DNA of 19,792 nucleotides from DSWT01 sp049975385 (GCA_049975385.1 JBNGDO010000094.1:1-19792); one strand, 5' to 3'. Shown: positions 1 through 6,753, counted from the first letter of the stretch. The notes: generated from the sequence alone by a model not told the origin. Made by a program: numbers and translations.

Positions 1-777
1 GGCTGGGCACTGATCAAGAAAACGTGGCTGAGTTGGGTGCAGCATCGCAGTTTCTTCTTTTTGCTGGCCTTCGGTTGGATGATTCCGCCGCTCATCTACC
101 TCTTCGTCTGGTCCACGGCGGCCGGCGGGGGGACGGTAGGCGGGTTTTCGCGCGGAGAATTCGTCGCTTACTATCTGATCATGATCCTGGTCAATCAAGT
201 GACTTACTCGCAGACTAACTGGACGGTCGGCGACGTGATCCGTTACGGCGGGATGAATTCGCTGTTGCTCCGTCCACTCTCGCCAGTGTTCGACGCGCTC
301 TCGTCGGAAGTAGCTGGCAAAGTGGTTTATATGCTTTTCATCGTCCCGGTGACGGCGATCTTGGCGATTCTGCTCCGTCCCGAACTGAACCTGACATTGC
401 AAAGCGGTCTGGCCTTCATTCCCGCGCTGGTGCTCGCGTGGGCACTGCGCTTCTTCTGGGGCTACTGGCTGGCGCTGCTCGCCTTCTGGGCGACGCGCGC
501 CGACGCGCTGCTAAGCTTGCAGGACGCGCTAATCTTCCTGCTCGCGGGCCAGGTCGCGCCGGTGGCGTTACTGCCGGGCGTGTTGCAACAAATCGCGATC
601 TGGCTACCGTTCCGCTACATGATCGGCTTCCCCGTTGAAGTGCTCACCGGGCAACTGGACGCCGCCAGCATCCTCACAGGCTTCGCCTTCCAACTCAGCT
701 GGCTCGCCGTCGCCCTCGCGCTGTTTGGCGTAATGTGGCGGGCGGGCGTGAAGCGGTATTCGGCGGTGGGGGGATGA
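1..777 (+). CDS. ABC-2 family transporter permease (5' truncated by window)
   Basis: Integral-membrane subunit of an ABC exporter, resembling the ABC-2 family (DUF990/PF06182-like). The frame is open from base 1. A GTG at 37 could start it, but the upstream residues (ALIKKTWLSW) look like the usual amphipathic N-terminus of this family, so the true start probably lies before the window. About six hydrophobic segments are visible. The phrase LLRPLSPVFDALSSEVAGK is typical of the family, in which a conserved LLRP segment follows the second helix. It is followed 93 bp downstream by a second permease of the same family on the same strand. Such permeases usually come as pairs with one ATPase, which is not seen here and is presumably upstream. 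The substrate cannot be predicted. Family call fairly sure from sequence pattern; no search was run. Confidence 0.85.
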   Translation, partial: GWALIKKTWLSWVQHRSFFFLLAFGWMIPPLIYLFVWSTAAGGGTVGGFSRGEFVAYYLIMILVNQVTYSQTNWTVGDVIRYGGMNSLLLRPLSPVFDALSSEVAGKVVYMLFIVPVTAILAILLRPELNLTLQSGLAFIPALVLAWALRFFWGYWLALLAFWATRADALLSLQDALIFLLAGQVAPVALLPGVLQQIAIWLPFRYMIGFPVEVLTGQLDAASILTGFAFQLSWLAVALALFGVMWRAGVKRYSAVGG

Positions 778-779
778 TA

Positions 780-857
780 GTCGAAAGTCTCAAGTCAAAG
801 GTCGAAAGTCGGAAACTGCGCTCAAGACAGTATTCGCAGATTCGCTCATTCGCTGAT
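780..857 (+). repeat. AGTC / ATTCGC word tract between the two permease genes
   Basis: The spacer holds AGTC repeated about five times with variable 3-4 nt gaps, then ATTCGC repeated three times (ATTCGCAG, ATTCGCTC, ATTCGCTG). It ends directly before the GGAGG ribosome-binding site at 861-865. The pattern matches other word tracts in this window. Confidence 0.6.
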
Positions 858-870
858 TCTGGAGGAAAGT

Positions 871-1662
871 ATGCGTTATCTCAAACTAATTAAGCGTTTT
901 ATTCTAATCGCCTTTCAAGACGTGCTGGCCTACCGGATGAATTTCTGGATCAGCCTGCTGTATTCGGTGTTGAACCTGGGGATCGGCGTGCTCGGCATTG
1001 TGGTGCTGTTCAGCCAGGTGGAGACGTTGCGCGGGTGGACGCTGGCTTCGACGCTGGCGCTGTTGGGCGTCTACCTGACGTTGGGGGCGCTGCGCGGGCT
1101 GTTCATCGGGCCGAGCCTGGAGGCGCTGGCGGGGATGGACGGCGAGGTCTGGACGGGGCAGTTCGATTTCACACTGCTGCGCCCGGTGGACGTGCAGTTC
1201 CTCGCCAGTTTCCGCCACTGGCGTCCACTGGCGCTGCTGGATTTGCTCCTGGCGCTGGGCGTTTTAGGGACCGGGATGGTACAGATGGGGCAAACGCTCA
1301 CACCGGGGCGCGTACTCGCCTTCGTCATCGGGATGGCGGCGGGGCTGCTCATCCTCTACGCGATCTTGCTGGCGTTCAGCGCGCTGGTCTTCTGGAGTCC
1401 GGGCTTTCTGTTCACGTGGCTCTTCAACGCGCTGTTGCAGATGGCGCGCTATCCCGTGGGCCTCTACCCCGGCTGGCTGCGCCTGGTGCTCACGTGGATC
1501 GTCCCCGTCGGCGTGATGACGACGATCCCCGCGCAGGCGCTCAGCGGGGAACTGCCCGCCGGGATGCTCGCGGGGGCCGTCGCGCTGGCGCTGGCGTTCT
1601 TTGCGGGCGCGACGGCGCTGTTTCGGACGGGGTTGCGGCGGTACGCGAGCGCGTCGAGTTGA
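871..1662 (+). CDS. ABC-2 family transporter permease
   Basis: Second membrane subunit (263 aa) of the ABC exporter begun by the upstream gene. The start is fixed by a GGAGGAAAGT ribosome-binding site ending just before ATG 871. The N-terminus MRYLKLIKRFILIAFQ is a short amphipathic helix. It is followed by about six hydrophobic segments, with the family-type FTLLRPVDVQF motif near residue 110 and a final positively charged tail (GLRRYASASS). The upstream permease has the matching LLRPL phrase and a similar KRYSAVGG tail, so the two are probably paralogues forming a heterodimer. No nucleotide-binding domain is encoded in this protein. It converges on the next gene cluster across a short palindrome. 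Substrate unknown. Confidence 0.85.
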   Translation: MRYLKLIKRFILIAFQDVLAYRMNFWISLLYSVLNLGIGVLGIVVLFSQVETLRGWTLASTLALLGVYLTLGALRGLFIGPSLEALAGMDGEVWTGQFDFTLLRPVDVQFLASFRHWRPLALLDLLLALGVLGTGMVQMGQTLTPGRVLAFVIGMAAGLLILYAILLAFSALVFWSPGFLFTWLFNALLQMARYPVGLYPGWLRLVLTWIVPVGVMTTIPAQALSGELPAGMLAGAVALALAFFAGATALFRTGLRRYASASS

Positions 1663-1664
1663 TT

Positions 1665-1693
1665 CAGTAGACGGGGGTGGGACTTGTCTACTG
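1665..1693. terminator. Palindrome CAGTAGAC...GTCTACTG between convergent genes
   Basis: An 8-bp perfect stem with a 13-nt G-rich loop lies exactly between two convergent stop codons (1662 and 1695). The position suggests a bidirectional terminator, but neither side has a clear T tract. The same words recur at 5989-6030, so it is also a member of the GTAGAC word family. Confidence 0.45.
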
Positions 1694-1694
1694 C

Positions 1695-2465
1695 TTACTC
1701 CTCTTGGCGGCCCATTCGCCGGCTCACCCACGCCATCGAGGCGACGGTGACGGCGCACAGCACGAGCAAGTCAATGAGCAGACGCGCCGTCACCGGGCCA
1801 ACCATCACCTGGCGCAAAGCCGAGGCGGCATAGGTCGCCGGGCTGAAGTATCCCAGGAACAGCATAAAGCCGGGCAGCCGGTCCGGCGGGACAACAACTG
1901 GACCGAGTGCCGTCATCACTAACATGAGGAGGAACGTGAGATTGCCCGACGCTTGTTGTGTGCGGCCCGTCATCCCCAGCGCGGCTCCCACCCCCGCCAG
2001 CGGCGCGGTGCAACAGGGAATCACCAGCAGGATCAACGGGTGGATGCGAACCGGCGCATCGAGCAGCAGAGGTCCCAGCACCGCTGTGACGACGACCGAA
2101 GGCAGCGAAAGCAGCAGAAACGCGGCGACCATCGCCAGCACAAACGCCGAGCGGCGCACTGGCAGCGTGGCAACGTAATCCAGGCCGCCCTGGAAGCGCA
2201 GCCACGAGACGCGGCTTTCCACACTCGTCATCGTCCCAAACAAGAGGCTGACGACGATGTTGCCCGTCACAACGTACATCAGCATTTCGCGGCCCGAATC
2301 TCGGGCGAAGAGACCTAGTGCCAGCAGGCTGAAGATCGGCGTGATTGTCCCCTGCAACAGCGAACCACGCCAGCTCCAGCGCCAGTTCGTCAACTCCATC
2401 TGGAACAAATCCCACCATTGCACGGGCAGAGGTTGCCCGCGGCGGTCAAGCGGCGTAGTGGACAT
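1695..2465 (-). CDS. ABC-2 type transporter permease
   Basis: Membrane subunit (256 aa) of an ABC exporter whose ATPase is the gene immediately upstream on the same strand. The chosen ATG (2463-2465) has GGAGGA five bases upstream and overlaps the end of the ATPase gene by 20 bp; a start further upstream would overlap it more and lacks such a site. About six hydrophobic segments are seen. The region LGYFSPATYAASALRQVMVGP near the C-terminus is the typical ABC-2 membrane signature, comparable to drug and daunorubicin-type exporters. The protein starts with a cytoplasmic stretch (MSTTPLDRRGQPLPVQWWD) and ends RRMGRQEE. The overlap suggests translational coupling and a fixed ratio to the ATPase. 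Substrate unknown. Confidence 0.85.
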   Translation of the reverse strand: MSTTPLDRRGQPLPVQWWDLFQMELTNWRWSWRGSLLQGTITPIFSLLALGLFARDSGREMLMYVVTGNIVVSLLFGTMTSVESRVSWLRFQGGLDYVATLPVRRSAFVLAMVAAFLLLSLPSVVVTAVLGPLLLDAPVRIHPLILLVIPCCTAPLAGVGAALGMTGRTQQASGNLTFLLMLVMTALGPVVVPPDRLPGFMLFLGYFSPATYAASALRQVMVGPVTARLLIDLLVLCAVTVASMAWVSRRMGRQEE

Positions 2466-3351
2466 AGAGGTCCTCCAACGTAGGTGAGTACAGCCGAAAG
2501 TCATCCAACTGCCCGAGATCAAAGCGCTCGAGAAGAGCACTTGCTTCGCTGCGCTCGATCCAGACGATCCAATGCCCCGGCTGAAGCTCGTGAGGCGTCA
2601 GTCCAGCGGGAAGCCGCGGCGGGGCATCCGGCGCGAAGAAGAGCTCCAGACGCAGCTTTTGATCCATGTGCTTCTTGAGATCGCCGGGCCGGCCCACGGC
2701 AACCAGTTCACCGTCGCGCATGATGCCCACGCGCTGAATCACCTTCTCCGCCTCAATCGCATCGTGGGTGATGAAGAGGATCGTCGTCCCGTACTCGCGG
2801 TTGATCCGGCTAAGAACGTTCCACACCAAACGGCGACGCTGCGGTGCAAGCTCGTTCGTCGGCTCATCGAGAATCAACACGGGCATCCGGCCGGCCATGG
2901 CGACCGCCAGTCGCAGCAAGCGTCGCTCACCACCGGAAAGCCGTGTGCTGTATTTGTCGCGCAATGCACCCATCTCCCACAGCTCGAGTAACGTATCGCG
3001 CTCGCGACGGGCGTCGACACGGCTCAGTCCTCGCAGGTGTGCCGTGAAGTACAATGCCTCCCCCACCGCCAGGTTGTTGAGCGCGTGCGCCATCTGCGGC
3101 ATATAGCCGACGTAGTTTGCTACATGCTGCGGATCCCCGGCGACGGGTTTTCCGAGTAAGGTAATGCAACCTGACGTCGGGCGGAGCAGATTCACCATCT
3201 GCCGCACGAGGGTGGTCTTGCCCGCGCCGTTGTCACCCAAGAACCCGAAAATCTCCCCCTCGTGTATCTCGAACGAGATGTCTTTGTTCGCCGGAGAGAA
3301 TTGCTTGGGGTAAAATTTGGTCAGGTTTTCGATAGCGTACACGATGGTCAT
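2446..3351 (-). CDS. ABC transporter ATP-binding protein
   Basis: ATPase (301 aa) powering the exporter formed with the downstream permease. Visible motifs are Walker A GDNGAGKT (39-46), the Q-loop in YMPQ (Q86), the signature LSGGE (138-142), Walker B LILDE with EPTNELAP (about 159-170), and the switch histidine in ITHD (H196). The C-terminal ~90 residues after the nucleotide-binding domain form the accessory region common in ABC-2 type exporter ATPases. ATG 3349-3351 is preceded at 10 nt by GGAGG, a slightly long spacing. The gene runs into the permease with a 20-bp overlap. The signature serine and glycines are intact, so it should be active. What it transports cannot be said. Confidence 0.93.
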   Translation of the reverse strand: MTIVYAIENLTKFYPKQFSPANKDISFEIHEGEIFGFLGDNGAGKTTLVRQMVNLLRPTSGCITLLGKPVAGDPQHVANYVGYMPQMAHALNNLAVGEALYFTAHLRGLSRVDARRERDTLLELWEMGALRDKYSTRLSGGERRLLRLAVAMAGRMPVLILDEPTNELAPQRRRLVWNVLSRINREYGTTILFITHDAIEAEKVIQRVGIMRDGELVAVGRPGDLKKHMDQKLRLELFFAPDAPPRLPAGLTPHELQPGHWIVWIERSEASALLERFDLGQLDDFRLYSPTLEDLYVHYAA

Positions 3352-3557
3352 AGAACGGGCGCCTCCCAGTAGCTTCTGTCGTCAATCCTGGCACAATATT
3401 CTTATCATACCCAGAATTCGTGCGAGTGCTTGACGAAATTCTTATAATCCTCTGCAAAAAGGGGCGCTCATTCTTGCGGATTTGCCCCCCACACCTCATT
3501 TTTTCCTATCCCATTTGAGGAAAATAGAGAAATTAAGCGATTTCCTTCAAGAAACTA

Positions 3558-3586
3558 TTGACAAATATTAAGTCATATGTTATAAT
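3558..3586 (+). promoter_or_regulatory. Full-consensus sigma-70 type promoter
   Basis: TTGACA (3558-3563), a 17-nt spacer, then TATAAT (3581-3586): both hexamers match consensus exactly at ideal spacing. Transcription should start near 3593, about 33 nt ahead of the DUF2089 gene (ATG 3626). The gene has a strong AAAGGAG site at 3611-3617. The rest of the 3352-3625 spacer is AT-rich and shows no gene. Confidence 0.8.
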
Positions 3587-3625
3587 TTTCAATATATAGA
3601 TTAAAAAAGTAAAGGAGATAAAACA

Positions 3626-4045
3626 ATGTACCCAGTTCCTACCGAATGTCCGGTCTGTCACGACGATTTACACGTCAGCCAATTGGTCTGCCACACGTGC
3701 GGCGCTGAGATTCGCGGTAATTTCGAAATGGATCGCCTTTCGCAGCTCATCCCGGAGCAGCGCTACTTCGTCGAAGTCTTCTTGCTCTGCGAAGGCAAGC
3801 TCAACTGCGTGCAAGAGGAACTCGGCATCTCCTACCCCACCGTACGCAATCGCCTGGATGAGATCATCCACGCATTGAAGCGCGAACGCACCGCCGAGTC
3901 GCCGGTCCCCGCCGTACCGCCCGTTCAACCGGCGCCGCCAATATCCGCCGAGGATATGGCACAACGTCAAGAGATTCTGGATCGCCTCGCGAGCCAGGAA
4001 ATCAGTTTAGAAGAGGCTATTCAGCTTCTTGAAGATATCGACTGA
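3626..4045 (+). CDS. DUF2089-type zinc-ribbon / HTH protein
   Basis: A 139-aa cytoplasmic protein. The N-terminus carries a zinc ribbon, CPVC (8-11) and CHTC (22-25). This is followed by a helical region, SPEQ-like IPEQRYFVEVFLLCEGKLNCVQEELGISYPTVRNRLDEII, the hallmark of DUF2089 and similar to a sigma-region-4/HTH fold, so DNA binding is likely. A Pro-rich linker (about 95-110) leads to a short C-terminal helical hairpin, ILDRLASQEISLEEAIQLLEDI, of SHOCT-like type. That hairpin resembles the C-terminus of the next protein. Expression should be high from the consensus promoter and strong ribosome-binding site. Its TGA stop lies inside the hairpin element at 4041-4122. The real target is unknown; envelope-stress regulation is only a guess from the neighbour. 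Confidence 0.85.
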   Translation: MYPVPTECPVCHDDLHVSQLVCHTCGAEIRGNFEMDRLSQLIPEQRYFVEVFLLCEGKLNCVQEELGISYPTVRNRLDEIIHALKRERTAESPVPAVPPVQPAPPISAEDMAQRQEILDRLASQEISLEEAIQLLEDID

Positions 4046-4122
4046 TCTGTGCGTATGAAACTAAACTGTTTTGGCTCCCCCTGGAAGCGTATAGACGTTT
4101 AGAAAGTTATGTTTGGATCAGT
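4041..4122 (+). repeat. Structured ~82-nt hairpin element, copy 1
   Basis: It starts ACTGATC at the stop codon of the DUF2089 gene and ends GGATCAGT before the next gene. Read as RNA, the ends pair over ~16 positions with several G-U pairs. Then come a symmetric GAAA/AAAG internal loop, a CUAAAC/GUUUAG stem and an apical loop of about 28 nt. Copy 2 lies at 5802-5882 and is roughly four-fifths identical by eye, diverging mainly in the apical loop. Confidence 0.75.
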
Positions 4123-4144
4123 AATCAAAAAGGAGAAAAAAGCA

Positions 4145-5401
4145 ATGACAACCCAAACGTTTGAAATATCGGAAAAGGCCCAGATCACCATCACGGAATG
4201 TCTGGGAAATCTGACGGTCAAGGGAGCAGACGCCACTACCGTCAGCGTCAAGACCTCAGGCGAAGGCGACGAAGTCAGCGTTATGCAGGAAGGCGATGCG
4301 CTGGTCATCAACGCGAAAACGGACTGCAAGATCGCCTGCCCCTACAACACCGCGCTGGCCATCGAAGCCGTCCGGGGCGACCTCAGAATCAAAGAGACAC
4401 GGGGTGATCTCGTCGTCGAAAGCGTCAACGGGGATGCCTCCGTGAGCGATGTCGCTTCCACCACCATCGAGAGCGTCGCGGGCGACCTGCGGGCGCGGAA
4501 CGTCAACGGCAGTCTCACTGTGGAATCGGTGGCGGGCGATGCGCGCATCGACATGGTATCCGGCGCATCCTCCGTTGAAAGCGTTGGCAGCGATCTCAAA
4601 GCCACGGGCCTCGAGCAAGGGCTAGCGGCCGGGAGTGTCGGGTCGGACGTGCGCATGGAGCCGCCTTTCACAGCAGGTACGGAATACAGCGTGCGCGCGG
4701 GCAGCGACCTGATCGTCCGCCTGCCCGAAGAACCCAACGTACGCTTCGAGCTGCAAGCTGGTGGCGGCGTCCGCAGCAGCGTCCCGGACTTCGCCTTGGA
4801 TCAGGAAGGCGGCATGATGACCGGCACATTGGGTGAAGGTGCAGCCCTCATCAAAGCACAGGTTGGCGGGCGTGTGATCCTCAAGGGTGCCGGGATGGAA
4901 GAGGAGTATTCACAGGATTTCGACTTCGATTTCGACCTCGATCTCAGCTTCCTCGACCAGTTGAACGAACTCGGCCCGATGATCGAAGCCCGCGTCTCCC
5001 AGGCCATGGCTGGACTGGAAGCCGGTCTGCAAGAGGGACTGCGTCACATCGACGGCGAGCGCATCCGCGTCCACATCGAGCGTGCCGCCGAACAGGCACA
5101 GCGCGCCGCCGAGCGTGAAGCCGAGCGCGCCCGCCGCACCGCCGAACGTGAAGCCGAGCGCGCCCGCATGCGCGCCGAACACGCCGAGCGTCGCTGGCAG
5201 CGCGCCAGCGGGTATCCTACTCCGCCTACGCCACCTACCCCACCCACGCCACCCGAACCGCCAATGGCGCCCGAAGCCCCCGCGCCTCCTATGCCCTCGG
5301 CAGATGAGTTGCGCGAGGAGCGCCTGCAAGTGCTGCGTATGGTCCAGGAAGGCCAACTCACACCTGATGAAGCGGCGAAACTGCTCGCAGCACTGCACTA
5401 G
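4145..5401 (+). CDS. DUF4097-like beta-helix protein with SHOCT-like C-terminus
   Basis: A 418-aa protein with no signal peptide. ATG 4145 is chosen because AAGGAG stands 9 nt ahead; an in-frame ATG at 4109 lies within the hairpin element. Residues 1-250 form repeating beta strands of about 18-20 residues (VESVNGD, IESVAGD, VESVAGD, VESVGSD), as in DUF4097/bactofilin-like putative adhesins. Residues 256-300 are Asp/Phe-rich then helical. Residues 305-352 are a highly charged Arg/Glu/Ala coiled-coil-like helix encoded by a 36-bp tandem DNA repeat. Residues 357-384 are a Pro/Thr linker. Residues 386-418 are a short helical hairpin (LRMVQEGQLTPDEAAKLLAAL), as in YvlB/LiaX-type proteins. Such proteins are linked to envelope stress in Bacillota; a similar role here is inference. 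It lies between the two hairpin elements. Confidence 0.8.
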   Translation: MTTQTFEISEKAQITITECLGNLTVKGADATTVSVKTSGEGDEVSVMQEGDALVINAKTDCKIACPYNTALAIEAVRGDLRIKETRGDLVVESVNGDASVSDVASTTIESVAGDLRARNVNGSLTVESVAGDARIDMVSGASSVESVGSDLKATGLEQGLAAGSVGSDVRMEPPFTAGTEYSVRAGSDLIVRLPEEPNVRFELQAGGGVRSSVPDFALDQEGGMMTGTLGEGAALIKAQVGGRVILKGAGMEEEYSQDFDFDFDLDLSFLDQLNELGPMIEARVSQAMAGLEAGLQEGLRHIDGERIRVHIERAAEQAQRAAEREAERARRTAEREAERARMRAEHAERRWQRASGYPTPPTPPTPPTPPEPPMAPEAPAPPMPSADELREERLQVLRMVQEGQLTPDEAAKLLAALH

Positions 5402-5409
5402 AAATATCA

Positions 5410-5443
5410 TGCCGGATAGGGGGTCCTGGCGCTCTATCCGGCA
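5410..5443 (+). terminator. Hairpin TGCCGGATAG / CTATCCGGCA
   Basis: A perfect 10-bp stem with a 14-nt loop lies 8 nt after the stop of the DUF4097-like gene. There is no T tract behind it, so it may be a pause, a processing site or a weak terminator rather than a classic intrinsic one. Confidence 0.4.
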
Positions 5444-5548
5444 CACCCAATTCATCAGGGCCTAACCACACAAATCCTTACACAATGAGCAAGAAAACGG
5501 GTGGTGCAGGCTGTTTTGGTTCCGTTGCATCCGGGTTAGGAGGGAAAG

Positions 5549-5806
5549 ATGCAAAATCTTTATCTGGATATGAACGTATTGGCAGAAGATGCCCTCCGTC
5601 GGCATCGAGAGGCACTTCATCCAACGACGGTGCGGCGCCTGCCCTACGATCTAAAGAGCGAGCGGCCATATCGGCCAAATCAACGACTGTGCCAGCTCAT
5701 CCACGGACTAGGGCACGCATTCGTGCAATTCGGTCAATGGCTTGAGCAACGCGCCGCACAATTGCAAACTGTCTACTCGCAACCGCGATTGAAAAACGTT
5801 TACTGA
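5549..5806 (+). CDS. Small hypothetical protein (85 aa)
   Basis: Not recognised. ATG 5549 follows a good GGAGGG site (5539-5544) at 4 nt. The protein begins MQNLYLDMNVLAEDALRRHREAL, a likely helix. A basic middle (RRLPYDLKSERPYRPNQRL) follows, then an amphipathic helix LCQLIHGLGHAFVQFGQWLEQRAAQL and a basic tail. No signal peptide and no clear transmembrane helix; the C-terminal helix could sit on a membrane surface. The TGA stop is contributed by copy 2 of the hairpin element, in the same relation as the DUF2089 gene to copy 1. It may share the operon of the two preceding genes. The strong ribosome-binding site argues that it is real. Confidence 0.65.
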   Translation: MQNLYLDMNVLAEDALRRHREALHPTTVRRLPYDLKSERPYRPNQRLCQLIHGLGHAFVQFGQWLEQRAAQLQTVYSQPRLKNVY

Positions 5807-5882
5807 TCCGTGCGTATGAAACTAAACGATTTCGGCTTGCTTGAAAGCGCATAGACGTTTAGAAAGGTATGTATGGATCAGT
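5802..5882 (+). repeat. Structured ~81-nt hairpin element, copy 2
   Basis: Same architecture and orientation as the copy at 4041-4122. As RNA the first 16 bases (ACUGAUCCGUGCGUAU) pair completely with the last 16, using four G-U pairs. The GAAA/AAAG internal loop and CUAAACG/CGUUUAG inner stem follow. The opposite strand would turn the wobbles into A-C mismatches, so the structure favours + strand RNA. Confidence 0.78.
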
Positions 5883-5919
5883 CTCTGCCGTCCAACCCCA
5901 CTGATCCACCCCCACACAG

Positions 5920-5955
5920 GAACACCCCGGAAATTATCCGGGGTGTTCTTCGTAA
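5920..5955 (+). terminator. Intrinsic terminator after the hairpin element
   Basis: A 12-bp perfect stem GAACACCCCGGA / TCCGGGGTGTTC with a 5-nt AATTA loop (5920-5948) is followed by TTCGTAACT. It probably ends the 3626-5806 operon. An extra ACTGATCC at 5900-5907 just upstream could pair with GGATCAGT of the preceding element. Confidence 0.65.
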
Positions 5956-5988
5956 CTCTCCACTTGCACACCAGGGTTGTATGATGAA

Positions 5989-6036
5989 GGTAGACAGTAA
6001 ACGGTAGACGGGGCCTGTCTACTGTCTACCAAACAT
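5989..6036. terminator. GTAGAC word palindrome with T tract
   Basis: GGTAGACAGTA (5989-5999) and TACTGTCTACC (6020-6030) form a perfect 11-bp stem, with a second GGTAGAC and the core GGGGCCTGTC in the loop. AAACATTTTTT follows, so it could terminate + strand transcripts. It belongs to the same word family as 1665-1693. Confidence 0.5.
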
Positions 6037-6082
6037 TTTTTGCAAGAAGACCTCTAGCCACGATTTCCACATCGCGTCCGGT

Positions 6083-6120
6083 CGTAGAGCGAGTTGCTAA
6101 CTCGCTCTACGTCTTTCTCT
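6083..6120 (+). terminator. Perfect 13-bp hairpin with pyrimidine tail
   Basis: CGTAGAGCGAGTT / AACTCGCTCTACG closes a 3-nt GCT loop (6083-6111) and is followed by TCTTTCTCT. The tight loop fits an intrinsic terminator, or an interspersed palindrome. It lies just upstream of the regulator's promoter and may insulate it. Confidence 0.5.
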
Positions 6121-6147
6121 TGAAGCATTCCGAATCCATGCTACAAT
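6120..6147 (+). promoter_or_regulatory. Probable promoter of the HTH regulator gene
   Basis: TTGAAG (6120-6125), a 16-nt spacer and TACAAT (6142-6147). A start near 6154 would fall inside the candidate operator at 6151. Confidence 0.5.
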
Positions 6148-6150
6148 ACG

Positions 6151-6170
6151 GTTACCGAGTAATCTGTTAC
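6151..6170 (+). promoter_or_regulatory. Candidate operator half-site GTTACCGAGTA
   Basis: GTTACCGAGTA (6151-6161) matches 10 of 11 bases of the perfect inverted repeat arm at 6715-6725 (GTTACCGTGTA). A further GTTAC is at 6166. It lies right after the -10 box of the regulator gene, a position suited to repression, so self-regulation is likely. Confidence 0.45.
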
Positions 6171-6214
6171 AAAATAGAGCATTTGCGATCTTGAGACCTC
6201 AGGATAAAGAACTA

Positions 6215-6691
6215 ATGAAACAAGGTAACAAATACGCCCCGCTGCTCAGTTACCTCCAACGCGCGCCGCAGGATGAGATCACGCTCACGTTCAGCGAGAT
6301 CGAGAAAGTAATCGGGGATAAGCTTCCCCCTTCGGCGCGCACACGACGCGGCTGGTGGAGCAATCGCAGAAAAGGATCGCCGCAGGCAGCCGCCTGGATG
6401 GGTGCTGGCTATCATGCGGAGGATCTGGATCTGGATGCGGAGCGCGTCACCTTCCGCAAACCGTTGCGCCCCTACAATGTGCGCCGCGAAGGTGACACCG
6501 TGCTGTGGGACAGCGATCTGATCAGGGCATTGCGCTTCCAGACCGGGTGGAGCCAGGCGCAACTCGCCGAGGAGCTGGGGGTTCGCCAGCAGACCGTCAG
6601 CGAGTGGGAGACCGGCGTGTATGCTCCAAGCCGCGCGATGTGCAAATTCTTGATGCTAGTTGCCGAACGGGCGGGATTCGAATATCACTGA
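6215..6691 (+). CDS. HTH transcriptional regulator with DUF7662-like N-terminus
   Basis: A 158-aa DNA-binding protein. Residues 5-85 (KYAPLLSYLQ, LTFSEIEKVIGDKLPPSARTRRGWW, then AAWMGAGY and ERVTFRK) resemble the small DUF7662 domain; that name is from memory of the motif. Residues 103-150 are an XRE-type helix-turn-helix: RFQTGWSQAQLAEELGV, then RQQTVSEWETG. Start: ATG 6215 has AGGA about 10 nt upstream; a TTG at 6191 in frame is possible. The same near-palindromic word occurs at its own promoter and at the promoter 25-60 bp downstream of its stop. The protein therefore most likely controls itself and the 6784-7820 operon. The fold of the N-terminal domain may sense a ligand, but nothing shows which. 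Confidence 0.82.
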   Translation: MKQGNKYAPLLSYLQRAPQDEITLTFSEIEKVIGDKLPPSARTRRGWWSNRRKGSPQAAAWMGAGYHAEDLDLDAERVTFRKPLRPYNVRREGDTVLWDSDLIRALRFQTGWSQAQLAEELGVRQQTVSEWETGVYAPSRAMCKFLMLVAERAGFEYH

Positions 6692-6700
6692 AAATACCTC

Positions 6701-6729
6701 TTGACAAGAAAGCTGTTACCGTGTAAAAT
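6701..6729 (+). promoter_or_regulatory. Promoter of the 47-aa protein / GH130 operon
   Basis: TTGACA (6701-6706), a 17-nt spacer and TAAAAT (6724-6729). The first arm of an 11-bp inverted repeat covers the spacer and the start of the -10 box. Confidence 0.7.
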
Positions 6730-6753
6730 GTAAATATCAAAGTACACGGTAAC
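6715..6753 (+). promoter_or_regulatory. Inverted-repeat operator GTTACCGTGTA ... TACACGGTAAC
   Basis: Two perfect 11-bp arms (6715-6725 and 6743-6753) around a 17-nt AT-rich centre overlap the -10 region and the likely start site. A related half-site lies in the promoter of the adjacent regulator gene. The hairpin is also followed by GGCTTTTT, so attenuation is a second possibility. Confidence 0.6.

Noticed and set aside
780..857. CRISPR-like or direct-repeat array
   Set aside because: Repeat words are only 4-6 bases with tiny irregular gaps; no repeat/spacer periodicity and no cas genes.
3430..3448. TTGACG and TATAAT as a promoter
   Set aside because: The spacer is only 7 nt; the perfect 17-nt pair at 3558-3586 explains expression of the downstream gene.
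4109..4144. Earlier ATG for the DUF4097-like gene
   Set aside because: It lies inside the hairpin element; the AAGGAG site fits ATG 4145.
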